From the NCBI RefSeq assembly GCF_017163755.1, contig NZ_JAFIWC010000005.1, positions 62,001 through 126,000 of the forward strand: a stretch of 64,000 nt of DNA, read 5' to 3'. Under the pieces are notes generated by a model. The model was not told where the DNA came from, did not search any database, and worked only from the letters and a program-made list of their open reading frames with translations. The number at the start of each line of letters is the position of its first letter. The stretch's first letter is position 1. The DNA comes from Xanthomonas sp. GTDB taxonomy: Bacteria; Pseudomonadota; Gammaproteobacteria; Xanthomonadales; Xanthomonadaceae. Both the position numbers and the translations under genes were made by a program. This document shows, piece after piece, positions 63,249-64,000 of this stretch.

Positions 63249-64000
63249 TCAGAGGGAGTCGAGCAGCTTGCGGATCGGCGCGGGCAGGCCGAGGGCGGAC
63301 GAGCCGGCGCGGGAGACCCAGCGCAGCGCGTCATTGTCGCGCACCGCGTCGCGCAAGGCGACCTTGCGCAGGCGCAGCGGCTGCAGGTGCAGGCGGTAAT
63401 GGCTGAAGGTGTGCACGATGACCGGCATCGGCTCGGCGGCGTCGTAGTCGCCGTCGATCTCGCGCGCGAACCATTCGCGCAGCGCCGCATCGGTGTCGGC
63501 CTGCGGCAGCGTCCACAGCGAGGCCCAGATGCCGGCCGGCGGGCGCCGGTTGAGCAGCAGTTCGCCGTGCGCGTTCTCCAGCAACAGCGCCATCGCCTCG
63601 CGTTCGGGCAGCGCCTTGCCCGGCTTGGGCGTCGGCAGCGCCTCGACCAGGCCCTCGCGCCGCGCCACGCAGTCGTGCTGCAGCGGGCACAGCACGCAGG
63701 CCGGGTTGGCGCGGGTGCACAGCGTGGCGCCAAAGTCCATCTGCGCCTGGGTGTAGTCGGCCAGGCGCTCGCCGGGCGGATGCTGCACGTGCTCGGCGGC
63801 GAGCGCCCACAGTCGCTTTTCGACCGCTGGCAGTCCGGGATAGCCGGCGATGCCGTGGTAGCGTGCCAGCACCCGCTTGACGTTGCCGTCCAGGATCGGG
63901 AAGCGTTCGTTCCAGGCCTGGCTGAGGATCGCGCCGGCGGTGCTGCGGCCGATGCCAGGCAGCGCGTGCAGCGCGTCGAAATCGCGCGGCAGCTCGCCGC
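63249..64000 (-). CDS. mutY: adenine DNA glycosylase MutY, C-terminal part (5' end outside window)
   Basis: MutY removes adenine mispaired with 8-oxoguanine. The visible 250 residues start in the helix-hairpin-helix region ([16 protein letters not shown] with the catalytic-domain [12 protein letters not shown]). They include the [4Fe-4S] motif [17 protein letters not shown] and the C-terminal NUDIX-like 8-oxoG recognition domain ([24 protein letters not shown], quoted in part, and [12 protein letters not shown]). The gene runs off the end of the window; on this strand the start codon is upstream of position 64000. The mutY-yggX pair is common in gammaproteobacteria. Confidence 0.97.
   Translation of the reverse strand, partial: GELPRDFDALHALPGIGRSTAGAILSQAWNERFPILDGNVKRVLARYHGIAGYPGLPAVEKRLWALAAEHVQHPPGERLADYTQAQMDFGATLCTRANPACVLCPLQHDCVARREGLVEALPTPKPGKALPEREAMALLLENAHGELLLNRRPPAGIWASLWTLPQADTDAALREWFAREIDGDYDAAEPMPVIVHTFSHYRLHLQPLRLRKVALRDAVRDNDALRWVSRAGSSALGLPAPIRKLLDSL

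Overview
The window is a stretch of bacterial chromosome with very high G+C, almost certainly from a Xanthomonas species or a close relative in the Xanthomonadaceae. The evidence is the gene order (truA-trpF, a TrpI-type regulator facing trpB, trpA-accD, tpiA-secG-tRNA-Leu-nuoA-N, initiator tRNA-rimP-nusA-infB-rbfA-truB-rpsO-pnp), the protein sequences themselves, a TonB-dependent receptor locus with tryptophan-halogenase-like genes, and REP elements of the GGAGCGGCTTCAGCCGC type. No prophage, insertion sequence, CRISPR array or resistance island is visible.

Layout. 1-5204: 3' end of truA, trpF, then trpI facing trpB, a small cysteine-rich gene and trpA. 5671-10907: accD, glmM, a 2-oxoglutarate/Fe(II) dioxygenase, an SDR oxidoreductase and tpiA. 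10974-26851: secG, tRNA-Leu(GAG) and the complete 14-gene complex I operon nuoA-N. 27009-36774: promoter, initiator tRNA, rimP, nusA, infB, rbfA, truB, rpsO and pnp, the order of the E. coli metY operon. 36843-38949: two REP elements, a GAF-EAL protein and a DUF3175 protein. 39506-43897: a full-length Lhr helicase. 44214-46651: a sigma-28 (FliA) promoter, a chemoreceptor and cheW. 46732-56633: a divergent locus with a secreted GH30 glycosidase on one strand and, on the other, a TonB-dependent receptor, halogenase, SapC-like protein, cupin_8 protein and second halogenase. 56852-64000: tRNA-Ala(CGC), an H-NS-family gene, rnd, an FGE-domain lipoprotein, an M48 protease, a DUF6491 lipoprotein, yggX and mutY (cut by the window end).

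Two things go beyond routine annotation. First, between 6.5 and 33 kb there are five complete and one partial copies of an intergenic element made of tandem GGGACTC heptamers, a variable spacer and the inverted heptamers GAGTCCC. They sit inside operons, including nuoD/nuoE, nuoF/nuoG and infB/rbfA, and one supplies the C-terminus and stop codon of the SDR gene. None occurs in the other half of the window. Second, the GH30/TonB receptor/halogenase/SapC/cupin/halogenase locus looks like one uptake-and-modification system. Its divergent region carries two TTGACA-type promoters and two palindromes. The family association is known from Xanthomonas and Caulobacter, but the substrate and the role of the halogenases cannot be read from the sequence.

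All start choices, promoters and operators come from reading the sequence by eye, with no database search. Functional statements rest on recognised family motifs and gene order.
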